This document shows positions 22,871 through 33,984 of a stretch of DNA of 64,000 nucleotides, piece after piece. The stretch covers positions 2,418,001-2,482,000 of the forward strand of contig JABYQN010000003.1 in NCBI GenBank assembly GCA_022606135.1, in the 5' to 3' direction. This stretch comes from Fomes fomentarius. Its lineage: Eukaryota > Basidiomycota > Agaricomycetes > Polyporales > Polyporaceae. The position numbers and the translations under genes were made by a program. Position 1 is the stretch's first letter; each line of letters starts with the position of its first letter. Under the pieces are notes generated by a model. It saw only the letters and a list, made by a program, of their open reading frames with translations, ran no database searches and had not been told where the DNA came from.

Positions 22871-23982
22871 CTATTTTTGACCGAACGAGAAGGCTGGTCC
22901 AAACTCCGTATTCTCCTGATGCTCGAGTTTCTCCAGCGGGCTAATTCACGAAGCAGTCATCAGTAATTGTATCAGGATGTCCACGGTGAGACGCACCAAG
23001 TATTGAGACAGGAACGGATCGTGCGCAGTGTGCGGAAAGCTGTCTTGTAGTCCCAGTCCTTGGGAAAGCAATCGGCGTGGTAGTTGACGTACTCTCGCAC
23101 TTCGTCCATGTTGAGCACGTGGTCTAGGCTAGGTAAAGGTATAGAGCGGCGTGAGAGTTCTTCAGTAGGAACATAGAAGAAAAAAAAAACACACTCTGGA
23201 TGCATAGCCTGTAGGACGTCCAACACCGTGAGGGCGCGTCCCACTCTTAGAACCCTCTCTCTCAAAGCGTGTCCACAGAGGTCCAGAAGGAGCATCGAAG
23301 AGACAGGTGGCGATGTTGCGAAGGTACGCGTGACGAGGGGGTGGTCCGAGAGATACAGCCCAGGATATTCGTCTGGAGGCTCCACGGTGTACGTGCCCCA
23401 CATCTCGTTGACGACAGCGGGCTGCGGTACAACGCTGTCTGAAGCATACGCGAGATGTGCGTCTTGAAGTACCTTGTGAGGGCGGAAGCGGTCTCCGTAA
23501 CGCCGGAATTCCATGTGCGCGAAAATCCTGTGCGACTCGAGCGAGGCCTGGTTCTCGTAGTCATGAATTTGGAGAGGTTCATGAGGACGAACTTCCGTGG
23601 CTGCTTCGCGCATGCATGCACCTGGGCGCGCATATCCATACGAGTGTAGTTGTGCTAGATGACCAAACCGTGAGGACTCACGATTATGCTCCAGTAACGC
23701 CTCACCGCACTGAGGGTGCTTGCAGAAACCGTCCTGTGTGATGCAATCAATCGCAATTTCCTTCCACTGCACCTGACGCTCGTTAGGCAAGCTCCCTATC
23801 CCACATTTCCAACATGCCAGAGCCCAGAACCTGTCAGGATTATCCGTGGAGTCGTACAGAGTCGCTGCGACGGTTGGGTGGCTGAGGTAGAGGCAGACAT
23901 GCGTGCGGAGGTCACAGTCTAATAGACGCTCCTTGATATCCAGCATGAGTTCTGGAGGTAGCGAAAGAAATGATGTAGACAT
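22871..23982 (-). CDS. F-box-like hypothetical protein, tandem paralogue 3
   Basis: Four exons (23682-23982, 23195-23621, 22997-23128, 22871-22940) give 309 residues. The N-terminus (LPPELMLDIKERLLDCDLRT) is the clearest F-box-like one of the three. The shared block reads FWALACWKCGIGSLP, WKEIAIDCITQDGFC, KHPQCGEALLEHN. Then come TRTFATSPP and LTVLDVLQAMHP. The first intron is 60 nt and stop-free in frame, so the unspliced frame reads on past it and hides the intron; its position and phase match the paralogues. The second intron begins with a poly-T run just after the donor. The final exon (CPLEKLEHQ to a TAG at 22871) is conserved with paralogue 2. No TATA box was recognised upstream. Confidence 0.7.
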
Positions 23983-24683
23983 CGTCGTCGCCTGGCCCTG
24001 CTGTCAATTGAGTGGGAGGTCGCAAGCTCGAGATGATGGTGAGAGACGGAGGCGGTGAGAGAGAAATTTGGCGTCTCCGCAGCGAGGATGTCGCGATCAC
24101 GTGGAAATAATAAGTTTCGCTTTTTAGTCGACGCGCGGCGCGCGATCTCGGACACAGCAGTTCAGTACTGTAACTAAGTACCGGCTGGAGTACAACTAGA
24201 CACTTGCAACGACGTACATATCAGTGGGGCTCAGCCTCTGTCACCGGTGTTCAAATGTACAAATGCAGCATCACTGTCGCTAGCGACCACCGAGCTTCGG
24301 GTCTATTGGTGCAGACAGGTGGCCTGTCTCGGTGTGTTCGAGTGGGTGGGTGTGAGAGCAGGCTGATGTGACTGTGTGTCCGCACCCGCCATCTCACTAT
24401 CATACCCATTGGAGAGCTATAGGTGGATGGCTGAATCCATCTTGAATGGTGGGTAGTTGACTATCGCACAGTCGTCAGTGCAGTGCTTAGTCCATAGCTG
24501 CAGCTCATACACCGGATTGGTTATCTGGACCCATGCTACAGCACTGTAAGTTCTAGAAGATAATCATACCCCTCAAATTCAGTACATGCTCAGAACCGTC
24601 GATGATCATAGTTAGCATCTACGGAGACGACTCTTGAGTGATGTCAAACATGCGAGTTGATTATAGGAACGCACCTTCAATCT
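23983..24683. other. intergenic, no gene supported
   Basis: Upstream region of paralogue 3 and 3' side of the next minus-strand gene. No gene-like structure was seen. Confidence 0.5.
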
Positions 24684-26558
24684 TTAAGCAGGCGGCGCGT
24701 ATACATACACCGACACCCGTCCATCAGTATGCCCAATCGCAACCTGACCCTCCTCCTCATTCACCGACACCCGGTTCCAAAACTCATGCTGGTCCTGTAC
24801 CGCTAGTACACTCACGTCCGAGTCTGCCACCATCGTCTCCCCCGCGTGGCTATCCAGCGCCACCGCATTCAGCAGTGCCGGCAGGTCTTCGACTCCCGGA
24901 TCCACGACCTCGCTCTCCGTTTGCGCCTGATGCAATCTCCGATGCTGAGACGATGCTCCGGGCCCAGCGATGACTTTGAACGCAATACGCTGACCGCGAT
25001 CTCCTGCTTGCGAGGGTGTAGTCGGGTCCGTCGATGCATCGAGCCAAAGTGCGGTTCCGTACGGTCCAAGGACCATATCCGAGGGTGTGAAGAGGCGGAC
25101 CGGAGACGGAATGGAGTGCACCATGTACGGCCCGTCGGAGGGCGTTGCGAGGTACGGATAAGTCGACCGGTCGGATAGGGAGAACGTCGAAGCTGAGAAC
25201 GATGGGTTTGATGGCAGAACAAAGTGGTGCAGGATGTTCACCGGCCACGGGTACCAAGTATCAAACCGGAAGAGCATATCTATCGGCGGAGGCACACTGT
25301 TGAGAGAGTGCGGTGGGGAGGAGGACGGAGAGGAAGGGAGGCGACGTGGATTGACGGCGATGGTGTCAATGCGCCAACGCCATTTGTACCTCTCGATTGG
25401 GTCGAGACGAGGGATAGCGACCTCGGAGCCTGCCTCGTTCACGGGGTGTAAAGTAGAGGATCCTATGTAGTACAGGTATATCCATTGCTTGCAGAACGTC
25501 AGCACGAAATCGCCGAAGATATCGTAGTCGAGACACTGATGCTCCTGCATTACACGGACGATGGATACATGAGCGAAGCAATGACGGTGTGCACGCGAGC
25601 ATGTCGTACCTGAAGTCGAATGGTAGGATCGTTGTGAATTAGAGGAATCTTGAGCAAGCAAACTAGTTGCCCGTTGTCGACATTGATCAAACGGACTTCT
25701 TGGTCAGTGTCGACCGCGACGAAGTACGATCCTTGCAACCCAAGCGTGGTTCGGAAGCTGTTGAACTCGCTTGTGCGCCTGAACCACGGGTCTACACCTG
25801 GAGTACTGAAGTCTATTGTATACGTCGAGGAGACTAGCCTAGCGCAGAGTTGTGGTCAGTGCCCGTACGTAGACCTAGCAGATCAACGTGAACTTACTGA
25901 TTCAGGTTCCGACGTGTAACTGAAAGGACATGTGGGCTGTCGGACTCTGAGTTGACTGCGTAACCGAGCAATCCTGCCACGAGTAGTTCCGCGATAGGCT
26001 TCGTGGTGTCTGGCGTACCAATGTCCCACAGCTCGAACGAATACCTTCGGTTCTCCGCATCCGATGAGTAGTCGAACAGCGTAAGGGTTAGCAGGTATTT
26101 CCCGTTCCATCCGGGAAGAAACTCTGTGGCTAGATTGCGCGAGCTGACGGAGGCCCAGGGACGGTGTGTCGGGCGAAGATCAATGGTTGTGTAACGGCGT
26201 GGTTGAGGAGACGTCCAGTTGGCCCATAACCGGTCCGCGCGGATTGCCAGACGCTCGATCTTTGTTGAAGAGAGGCTCGAGAGATCAATACTGTGACTGG
26301 CGATGCCCGGTATGGGCAAGCCGCGCTGGAGGAAGCGCACTGATAAGGCTCTGTGCCAGATGTTCCGCTCGCGTGTGACAGACTCGAGATCTTTGCACGT
26401 CTAATTAGGGTGTCATACATACAATGTTTCATCAGTATACTGAGCGACTGGCAGATGAAAGGCTTGCAGACCTTTCGGAGCGCAAGAAGATCGCTGAGTT
26501 GCAACCGGACGAAGATGTTCAGTAGAATATCGACGGGGAGATCGATGATGTTCATCAT
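24684..26558 (-). CDS. F-box protein with propeller-like C-terminus
   Basis: The ATG at 26558 opens a canonical F-box: IDLPVDILLNIFVRLQLSDL, then LALRK, an intron, and TCKDLESVTRERNIWHRALS. F-box proteins link a target to Skp1 in SCF ubiquitin ligases. The remaining 500-odd residues run through at least three further short introns and contain recurring beta-strand blocks with Trp-Asp-like ends. Examples are YSFELWDIGTPDT, YFVAVDTDQEVRLINVDNG, and near the end EEEGQVAIGHTDGRVSVYVY, as in a WD40-type propeller with weak repeats. Such basidiomycete F-box proteins are numerous and fast-evolving. The target is unknown. Intron borders around 25560 and 25850 are approximate. Confidence 0.75.
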
Positions 26559-26808
26559 AGAGCTGGACGGATGACTGCCTATCAGCTGGACGCCTCAGAG
26601 CGCATGAGTGAGGCTGCCACGCTTACGCGCTATGAGCAAGTCTTTGTTCAACTTCAAGCTGATGTGGGCACGACCGTTCTCAATGTCTCATGGGTCGGTC
26701 CATGGCGCTTACCCCATAAAGCAATTCTATCTTCCTAATCAAGTAATCTTCCCAATATGCGCTCCCACAAACCCCAGCCTCCAGATCGCATTGCGCACAG
26801 ATGTGAAC

Positions 26809-27283
26809 AACAATATGGGGGGCCATAGAATTTTGAGTAATATGAACCATGACATTCGTACTTCCAGGACCCATTCTGGGTCAGTAGAATGTAACAATTC
26901 TAGGGAGTACACAACTTCGGATTTGCGGGTTGGAAAAGTTCCTGAGCCGTGAGAAGTGAAAATCACGTAAGCGATTCTGGAGGCCACAAAACGATGTCTG
27001 CACGGGCGACGTGCTCACAGAAGTTTGAAGTTCTGGGATGGTGCTGGAATTGCGAGCTCACGTGCTCCCAGATTTCATACTTTCCGGATATCGTTTTGTG
27101 GCTACCAGAATTGCTTACAGAATTTCGACTTCTCGCGGCTCAGGAACTTTTCCAACCCGCAAATCCAAAGTTGTGTACTCCCTAGAATTGTTACATTCTA
27201 CTGACCCCAGAATGGGTCCTGGAAGTACGAATTTCATGTTTCATGTTCATTGTTACTCAAATTCTATGGCTCCCGGAATGTTG
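26809..27283. repeat. foldback element with ~190-bp inverted arms
   Basis: The left arm (about 26809-26997) and right arm (about 27087-27283) are inverted copies matching at most positions. Blocks such as TCTAGGGAGTACACAACTT, GGATTTGCGGGTTGGAAAAG and CCATAGAATTT occur in both arms. A spacer of about 90 bp separates them and has weaker inverted similarity of its own. No transposase frame is present; the structure is that of a non-autonomous foldback or MITE-like element. The similar peptides readable from both arms are repeat shadows, not genes. Its right end lies 46 bp before a tRNA-Leu gene. No clear target-site duplication was found. Confidence 0.85.
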
Positions 27284-27329
27284 TCTGACACGTACACGCT
27301 AGATCAAAACTTTGTGCGACATACAGCGA

Positions 27330-27419
27330 GGCGGAATGGCCGAGCGGTCTAAGGCGCTAGAATCAGGCGAAGACGTCATCTAGTCCGAAAGGGCGTGGGT
27401 TCGAATCCCACTTCCGTCA
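27330..27419 (+). tRNA. tRNA-Leu(CAG) with a 10-nt intron
   Basis: A full class II cloverleaf. The acceptor stem GGCGGAA pairs with TTCCGTC (27412-27418), and A27419 is the discriminator. The D arm has GCCGAGCGGTCTAAGGC. The anticodon stem CTAGA/TCTAG (27357-27361, 27379-27383) encloses the loop AT-CAG-G, a 10-nt intron (27368-27377) and A at position 38. A long variable arm is typical of Leu. The T arm is GTGGG-TTCGAAT-CCCAC. Anticodon CAG (27364-27366) reads CUG codons. The A and B boxes look intact and a T5 terminator follows. Confidence 0.93.
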
Positions 27420-27423
27420 GGCG

Positions 27424-27428
27424 TTTTT
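27424..27428 (+). terminator. RNA polymerase III terminator (T5)
   Basis: Five T residues lie five bases after the tRNA-Leu discriminator base, the standard Pol III stop signal. Confidence 0.85.
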
Positions 27429-27507
27429 GCCCACAAGGAAGAATAAATTCCACGATGGTTGATAGTAGTTTGATACTACTACTTGTCAAGTTGAGAATCA
27501 TTCACTA

Positions 27508-28543
27508 CTATTTGTCAAGTCCCTGTGACCAATGTGCATAGTCCTCGACATCCTTTGTGAGTGCTTCGATGTGTCTTCTGATCCCAGTAACTGCGTCTTG
27601 CCCCAGGGGAAGGTGAAGTGGAGGACTGGGCAACAACGTCAAGTCATAGATCTTCTGCACCCCCTTCCGGGTATCTTTCGCGCCCTGCCATGACTGTGCA
27701 GACTGAATGAGAGCCTTGCGCACGATAGCGGTAATCGAGCCCTCTTCTGCATAGGCTGGGTGCTGCGGAGCGAGTTGCGAGACACTGACAACATTGGTGT
27801 CAAAGGCACCCGGTTCAACGGACGTGATCTAGCGTATGGTCAATCCATATGGACATGACCACTGGTTCCGCTAAATTCACTTACCTTGATGTTCCACGCG
27901 GGGTTGAGCTCCTGATGCAGCGTACCAGTGAAGCCTTCCAAAGCTGCGAGATAGTTTGTCACTAGCAGCTCTCGAGTCAATGCCGCGGAGACGCGTGAAC
28001 TCACCATGCTTCGCAGCCACGTAGAATCCAAGGGTAGGGAACGCAGTAATCCCAGCCGCAGCACTGTTCTGGATCAGATGTCCGCCTTGGGGCTTATTCT
28101 CCTCCCGGAAGAACCGCACGGCCTCTTGCGAGACGCGGACAGCGCCCCAGAAGTCGACCTCGAAGACCTTTCGCGCAAGGTCCTCTGGCGTGGTTTCGGC
28201 CTCTCCTGCGAGCGCGTGTCCGGCGTTATTGAACACCACGTCTACGCGTCCGAACGCTTCCTTGGCCTTCGCGAACGCGGCTTTGATGTCTTCGTGGTTG
28301 GTCACGTCGACCTTGGCCAGAACCAGCTGTGCGGAACTGTATTTGGATGTGAGGTCGGCGAGAACAGGTGGATTTCGGAGTGTCGCGACGACTCTGTCCC
28401 CGCGTTCGAGAGCATAAAGCGTCGCCTCAAGGCCAAAGCCGGACGAGGCACCAGTCACTGGAGAGGGTGTGATGAGTAGGGATTAAAGACATAGTTGAGT
28501 TGGACGCACCCAGCCATACACGCGAGGGCGGCGAGGGGGACAT
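27508..28543 (-). CDS. short-chain dehydrogenase/reductase
   Basis: A classical SDR oxidoreductase that should use NAD(P)H to reduce or oxidise an alcohol/carbonyl substrate in the cytosol. The ATG at 28541-28543 starts a short exon (MSPSPPSRVWL). A splice then joins it to VTGASSGFGLEATLYALERG, the Rossmann TGxxxGxG motif. NNAG follows, then the serine-containing IQNSAAAG and the catalytic Tyr/Lys in YVAAKHA. Two further short introns follow AAKH and NPAWNIK. The C-terminus (ITSVEPGAFDTN and on to WSQGLDK) is typical of fungal SDRs that resemble retinol/17-beta-type enzymes. A TATA box lies 55 bp upstream. The substrate cannot be told. Confidence 0.87.
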
Positions 28544-28597
28544 GTTTCTGAAACGGCGCACTGACCGATGTTGCTGTCGCCCTTACTCGATGAGTTC

Positions 28598-28605
28598 CTT
28601 ATATA
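28598..28605 (-). promoter_or_regulatory. TATA box of the first SDR gene
   Basis: TATATAAG on the minus strand, 55 bp before the ATG at 28543. A matching box stands before the second SDR gene. Confidence 0.75.
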
Positions 28606-29654
28606 TGCTTTCTGTGGCCACGGGATAGCTCGATGTCGTGCAACCTACACCATAATCCGCGAGTCGGTTCTGCTGCTATAAGCTGCGGCCTTACAATAGA
28701 CAATCTCCGTCGGGTTTCCACCAAACTGAAGAAAGAGCACTGCTTATGCCGACCGGTAGTGCCGATCGGTATTTCCATCCCTAACCAGAACGACACCCGT
28801 CACCTTATCATGGCCATTGGTCTGAAATCGCCGCGTGGGTCCCCAAGTCGTCTGAAGGTGATTATAGTGGCTCATCCTCTAGGTCCTCCACTGTCCACAT
28901 CTCCAGTCATAGGGCCGTATCCACTCCCACCACTGAGAGCGTTCTTCTATACAGGGTAACAGCTCTGCGCAAAACGCAGAAGAACCTGAGTAGCCTGCGC
29001 AAGGAGTTCTATAATCTTACACATTTACCTTGTAACTAGGCTTGTGTTCTCCCAGAAGCAGGTCAGTCTCGGTCACCATCACCCTGATAGAGTACGCTAA
29101 CCTCATATATGGGCGCTCTAAACCGATCTACCGGTCCTGCGTGACGTCTCCCTCTCTCGACCCCAATCCGCAGCCTCGACGGGCAGAAGATCATCCAGAG
29201 ACCCATTTAAATATGCACCAACATATTTGTCAAGGCCCGTCAAGGCCCACCCAGCAAGGGGCTCTAGGACGCGGATGAATGGAAGCCGGAGCGTTGGCTC
29301 AAATCGCTTCCCAGGGCGGGGATGATATACCTTGTTGTGTAGGATGACGGTCGGCGGCGATCCCTATGCTTGTACGTAAGTACGTCACAGGTCGTCTCCA
29401 ACGCGCGCATAAGCAGAGTTCTGGTTCCGGTCGTCGAAATCGCATAGAATGGCTTTCAGCACGGGTCGAGGGCCTCCTCGGAGGCATCCTGCGTTGCAGC
29501 CTTGCTAGACCTACTCCGTGATATATTACCCCCGCATCCAATAGTTGCACAGCACAACTTGGTTCGGAATCAGCACCCGTGAAAAGGCAGCGTACATAAA
29601 TGAGTGGTGGTCGGTGATAGTCACGACTGGCGTACGAGTCTATAAACTCTGCGT
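28606..29654. other. intergenic, no gene supported
   Basis: The upstream side of the SDR gene and the 3' side of the RNase H2 gene. Short open frames only; nothing recognised. Confidence 0.5.
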
Positions 29655-30475
29655 TCAGTCTTCAACACGATGAATCTGATCACATAGACACGTCAGTGAC
29701 CGACTGGCGCACAAAACGGGAGCTCACGCACCTCCGCTGCAAGCCTCGTCCACTCCTTGAGAGACCGCATATACTCATCGCGTCCGGGATCGACAGGGTT
29801 GTCTGGGTGCCACAGCACGAATGACGAGAACGTCGATACCGGTTGCAAGACGCGTACCGGATCCTCGTCCGACGGAGGTGCCCCACTCTCAGTGTCCATC
29901 GCGCCATCCTCGTCCTGAACCTCGATCACCTCCTGAGCGCGTTTTGCCCGCCGCGTCACCCTGCGCTTCGGATTGGGCTTCTCTTCATCTCGTTCCTTCC
30001 TCCTAGTATCCACACCCTTGCCCTTCGTGTCGTCTGATGCGCGTAGCACGATCCCCGCGTAGCCCTCTGGAAGGTCGACTTTGGTCCCACGTACCTCCCG
30101 GCCCCTGAACGACGCGACGAAGTGCGATGCCCCAGAGGTAGACGCGCCCGTAGCTTCATCGCGCATCGTGACATCTGATGAGGTCGTCGAAGAGGCAAGA
30201 GTGGTTGCAGAGGAAGATGAGCCAACGCCGGGGGTCGGTTCAGGTTCCTCAACGAGTGTCGCTTGCGAGTCCATGGACTCTTGCACGTCCGCAGAGACGA
30301 GTAGTTTCGGTGATCTGATTTCTTGTCCGTATGTGGGTTCAGGCGCGGCCTTGACGCGGAAGTAGGTGGACATGGGTGCAGGGCCGGTGTACGCGATGTG
30401 GAAGGGCATGAGATTTGGCACAGAGTCTGGGAGCTGTCTCTCCGGAAATGGCACTATCTTCAAAGAGGTAGACAT
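29655..30475 (-). CDS. rnh203: ribonuclease H2 subunit C
   Basis: A non-catalytic subunit of the nuclear RNase H2 complex, which removes ribonucleotides from DNA and RNA from hybrids. Two exons (29732-30475, 29655-29675) give 254 residues. The family triple-barrel core is visible: LMPFHIAYTGPAPMSTYFRV, then HFVASFRGREVRGTKVDLP, EGYAGIVL, and after a linker FSSFVLWHPDNPVDPGRDEY with LKEWTRLA. A Ser/Thr- and Lys/Arg-rich linker (about residues 55-190) sits between the core halves, as in other fungal versions. The last exon is only 21 nt (IHRVED and stop). It was chosen because the family ends in an AxxIH helix, and the GTGCGT donor and ATCAG acceptor fit. The ATG at 30475 was preferred because the conserved region starts a few codons later. 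Confidence 0.88.
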
Positions 30476-30850
30476 GTTGACCACGGTAGAGATTTGGGGA
30501 GGAGTTGGGGAGAGAACGGATCGGTGAAAGGGGCCACAATCATGCAAGACCTGGGCGCCATACGCGTAATGACCTGCCCTAAACATTCGTGGCTGCGAGC
30601 GCCCTTCGCAGTTCTCTCCGGACACTCCAATTCTATCGCAGGACCCGTCTATAGACTGCAAAAGCTCGAGGTTTGACTGGGAATTAGTCTGATGGTAGAT
30701 AGTAGGCAACTAGACAAAATCTATGAAGAACTACACCGTGAGGCTTCTGATAGTTTCTACAATTTCCAGTATCAAGGAGCTTCAGGCTCCACCGTGTAAT
30801 TGGCGACACGATACGTATTGAACACTCATACACTCGTACACCTCGTAGGA
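30476..30850. other. short intergenic region
   Basis: The upstream side of the RNase H2 gene and 3' side of the next minus-strand gene. No feature recognised. Confidence 0.5.
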
Positions 30851-31822
30851 TCACCATGGAACATACTTTCCCTCATGGCTACGGAATTTGCCAGAATCCT
30901 CTGGTGTGAGGGACAAGACTGAATCGATGACCCCGCGAACGCCGACAGATACATGAAGAGGGGCTTCTGACCCACCCAGATCTGCATTGGTTATGGGTGA
31001 GTCGAGGTTGGATGACGGTGCAAGCGGGATGCTCACCGGTCTGGAGCCATCCAGGGCATTGGGCTACCACAGTGAGGTCGGGTCTTTCCTTCGCCTGCTT
31101 GTACGTCTGCAGATAGAGTAAGACGCATGCCCGGACAACTAGAAATGAATGGGAAGGGCATAGGAAGACGCACAAGCATGTTGAGCGCACTCTTCGAGAT
31201 GCAATACGAAGCCATCTTGACGCCAAGATCGACACCGATGCTCCCGAGCGAACTCGTTATGTTGACGATCGTCTTCTTTGTGCTCTTCTCCACAAGAGGG
31301 ACGAAGGCCTGCGAGACGATGGCCGTTCCGCCGACGTTGATCGCAAAGGTCTGTATCAGCCCCTCGATGTCCACAGTGAACCCCGTGTCAATCCCCACCG
31401 CCTATCGCACGGAGGCAAAAAAAAGGTGAGCGATTGGAATGCATAGAATGGCCGAACGACGTACCGCTCCGACGTTGTTGATAAGATAGTCAATGCCATG
31501 CTCTCCGACCAGTGGGGCGACCTCGGCTGCGACCGCTCGAACAGAGTCACGATCAGTCACCTCAAGCGAGGCTTGAACAATGTGCAGCGTGCCCTTGGCT
31601 GAATGACTGAGAGCCTGGAGAGCATCTGCCTTCGACGGGCTCCTACATGCGGTAATAACGGTATTGGAGGACACTTCGAGGAGCTGCCTCGTCAACTCCA
31701 ATCCGATACCTCGATTTGCTCTAGGCATATGATCAGCCACACAGCCAGCCAACACTGAATAATATGAACAGACTAACGTACCCGGTGATAAACCAGGTGT
31801 AGCCAGCTTGAGCGGTAGACAT
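30851..31822 (-). CDS. short-chain dehydrogenase, C-factor-like
   Basis: A second SDR, not a close copy of the one at 27508. The ATG at 31822 gives MSTAQAGYTWFITG, then an intron and ANRGIGLELTRQLLE, so the cofactor motif is TGANRGIG. The usual NNAG motif is NNVGA here. The catalytic region is NITSSLGSIGVDLG, then MASYCISKSALNML, with Tyr and Lys in place. Next come ERPDLTVVAQCPGWLQT and a terminal exon ending GKYVPW. This pattern is found in fungal relatives of the C-factor/sniffer-type NAD(P)H carbonyl reductases. At least four short introns are present. The TATA box is 66 bp upstream. Substrate unknown; cytosolic by lack of any signal. Confidence 0.83.
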
Positions 31823-31887
31823 TGTGAGCGGAGAAAAATTGAGGTATTGGATCACTTGATGAAGAGGCCATCGTCGTAGAACTAACC

Positions 31888-31895
31888 CTTATATA
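31888..31895 (-). promoter_or_regulatory. TATA box of the second SDR gene
   Basis: TATATAAG on the minus strand, 66 bp before the ATG at 31822. Confidence 0.75.
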
Positions 31896-32765
31896 TGTGA
31901 GCGAGGTCACCACACTGCGGACAAGAATTGAAGATTTGTGCGTATGTTTTGTCATTTCCCGGCGATGTGATGCTCCCCTCACGGCGATAGCAGTTAAGTA
32001 GCGGACATCGTGACAGCAATCCTTGCACAACGCGCCACTTCGATTAGGAGTTTTCGATCTGTCCCGATCGGGAGTTGGGTATGATCATGATCTATCACTG
32101 TCAGCAATCACTGTCGCTGGACGGTACCTTGAACGCTTCAAATCACCTTGCGCAATGCTAACGCATTAAACGCAGTACTAGTGTGAACGCAAGTGCAAAG
32201 CGCTCCTCCTGCGCCAGGAGATCCACCAGAAATACATTGACCCGACACGGAACGGTAAAAGACCTAGAAAGAAGCGAAGACAATGGAAGGAAGAATGAAC
32301 GCGTTATAGGCTCACCACTGACGCCATCAGGGACCAGGTGTGCCACATCCACATACACTCCGAGTGGCGATGTGACCCGGCTGCACGAAATTTCATCCAT
32401 ACGAGACAAGCCCAGATACTCCCAGCTCGCCACTACTACATAGCATCGGCGGTCGCTCATGCAGGTCAAACCGTCTAGTCTTCGGAGTAAACCCCAAATT
32501 CCAGCAGCGCGTGCGGACCACCTAGATCCTGGATATATTCGGCGGAAGATGACACCTGCAGACACAATTGAGGAAATCCTGACATGAACATCAACTACCA
32601 AGAAGATTCCCCGATTAGTAACACTCATACCCTACTACTCGACTGTCCAGCGCAGCAGACGCACGTCCATCGTGTGTAACTATGCGTACTCTCGTGAGTT
32701 ACGTAAACAAGCGAGGATAGGGACCATTGGTCTGCCGAGCAGAGTAATTCACACGTCACTCGTGC
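31896..32765. other. intergenic with one unassigned open frame
   Basis: The minus strand has a 156-codon open frame from a true ATG at 32628 to 32158 (MSVTNRGIFLVVDVHVR at its start). It shows no family motif, and a second frame nearby looks equally open. It could be a lineage-specific gene or chance. Confidence 0.3.
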
Positions 32766-33984
32766 TCAGAGAGCCACCGCGAATGTGAACGCTGCGACGC
32801 CGAGGGCGAGACCAGCGCGTGCGAGGTAGTTGTCAACACCATAGCTGAGGGCACCGTTGTCGGCATTAGCAGCCGAGGTCGTATTGGTGGTGTTCGTGGC
32901 GCCACCAGTCACGGTCGTTGGGGCGGCAGGCGCGCGCGAGAAGGTAGAAGAAGTGGAGGGCGCAGAGGCGGCGGTACTCAGAGGCGAGGCAACAGTATTG
33001 CCAGCCGCACTAGTTGAACCCGTTGCGCCAGCGGGGCCAGAGGGCGCGGACGAGCCGGTCCCAGTGCTTCCGGTGCTCGCACTGAGGTAGGAGGGGGCTG
33101 CGACAGCCTGGGAAGGGTCGACGAGGGCGCCGGTGCCCCAGGGAATCTTTTGGCCGTCGGGTTCGGTATCGTTCTCGGGTTCGACAGTGCTACCGTCAGC
33201 ACCAGCAATAGTGAACCGTGTAGTCCACATGAGGTTCTTGGGAGCCGCGGGGGAGGAGAATTGGTAGAAATATATGGCGGAGTTAGGGGTGACCTGGAGG
33301 AGATGCGGTGAGTAATTGCTTCAGGTACAACTCTGTCTCACGATGCCTCTCCATAGGGAATGAGCCCTTATGCAAGCCACCTCTTCAGTCTCCAATATGT
33401 CTATGACGCGTAGACAGAAGCAGCTTCAGGTCCGAAATTAGCGGGTGCAACACATAAGCATGCCCGTCCTCACAACCCGATCATGCATTGACGCTGACCC
33501 AAGTCAGAATATGCATGGGTGTATCCCTAGCCTGACACGGTTCCGCACTTTTGGGCGAGCCGAAGGTCACGAAAGCGCAACAGAAGGACATGGAGGTGGA
33601 GTACACCAACATGAGGAACCGAGTCCACACGACCACGACAGCCGAAAGAGACACTAACCTCAGGGCAAGGGTAGGAGAACGTCGCCTTGGCGGGGTCCGT
33701 ACCGTCCACGGTTCCGACGGCTAGTTTTCGTGTCAGTACGAAAAACGCTCGAGAGCATGGACGACACGAAACGTACTGGTGATGTGCACCATCTCCCAGT
33801 TGTTTCCAGTCATGAGCTCAATGTTCATCTCCTTCCAGACACCAGAAGTGTCAGCGGCCCAGGTGATCGTGCACTGGTCGCCCTGCTTGAAGACGTCCCC
33901 AGGGCCGGGCGCGCTGGGGGTAGGATCGGCGCGGACGAGCGCGGAGCCGGCGATGATGGCCGCAATACCAGCATAAGCAAGCAT
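32766..33984 (-). CDS. Kre9/Knh1-type Ser/Thr-rich GPI-anchored protein, copy 1
   Basis: A cell-surface protein with the N-terminal Kre9/Knh1 beta-sandwich domain (PF10342 type), linked in yeasts to beta-1,6-glucan assembly. Exon 1 gives a signal peptide (IAAIIAGSALVRA), then APGPGDVFKQGDQCTITWAA, then GVWKEMNIELMTGNNWEMVH. After a splice come TVGTVDGTDPAKATFSYPCP, and after another IYFYQFSSPAAPKN and WTTRFTIAG. A Ser/Thr/Ala/Gly-rich stalk of about 90 residues follows. The end (LARAGLALGVAAFTFAVAL) is a hydrophobic GPI-attachment signal. It is a tandem paralogue of the gene at 34812. Wall attachment is inferred. Confidence 0.83.

Noticed and set aside
26739..27352. Two similar peptides containing GSGTFPTRKS(E/K)VVYSLELLH
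   Set aside because: They are read from the two arms of the foldback repeat and one runs into a tRNA gene.
29821..30365. Plus-strand frames opposite RNase H2 subunit C
   Set aside because: Antisense shadows of a conserved coding exon.
30476..30709. 78-residue N-terminal extension of RNase H2 subunit C
   Set aside because: No conserved residues; the ATG at 30475 begins just before the conserved core.
32158..32628. 156-codon minus-strand frame
   Set aside because: A true ATG, but no motif, no promoter, and a competing open frame; kept only as a remark in the intergenic entry.
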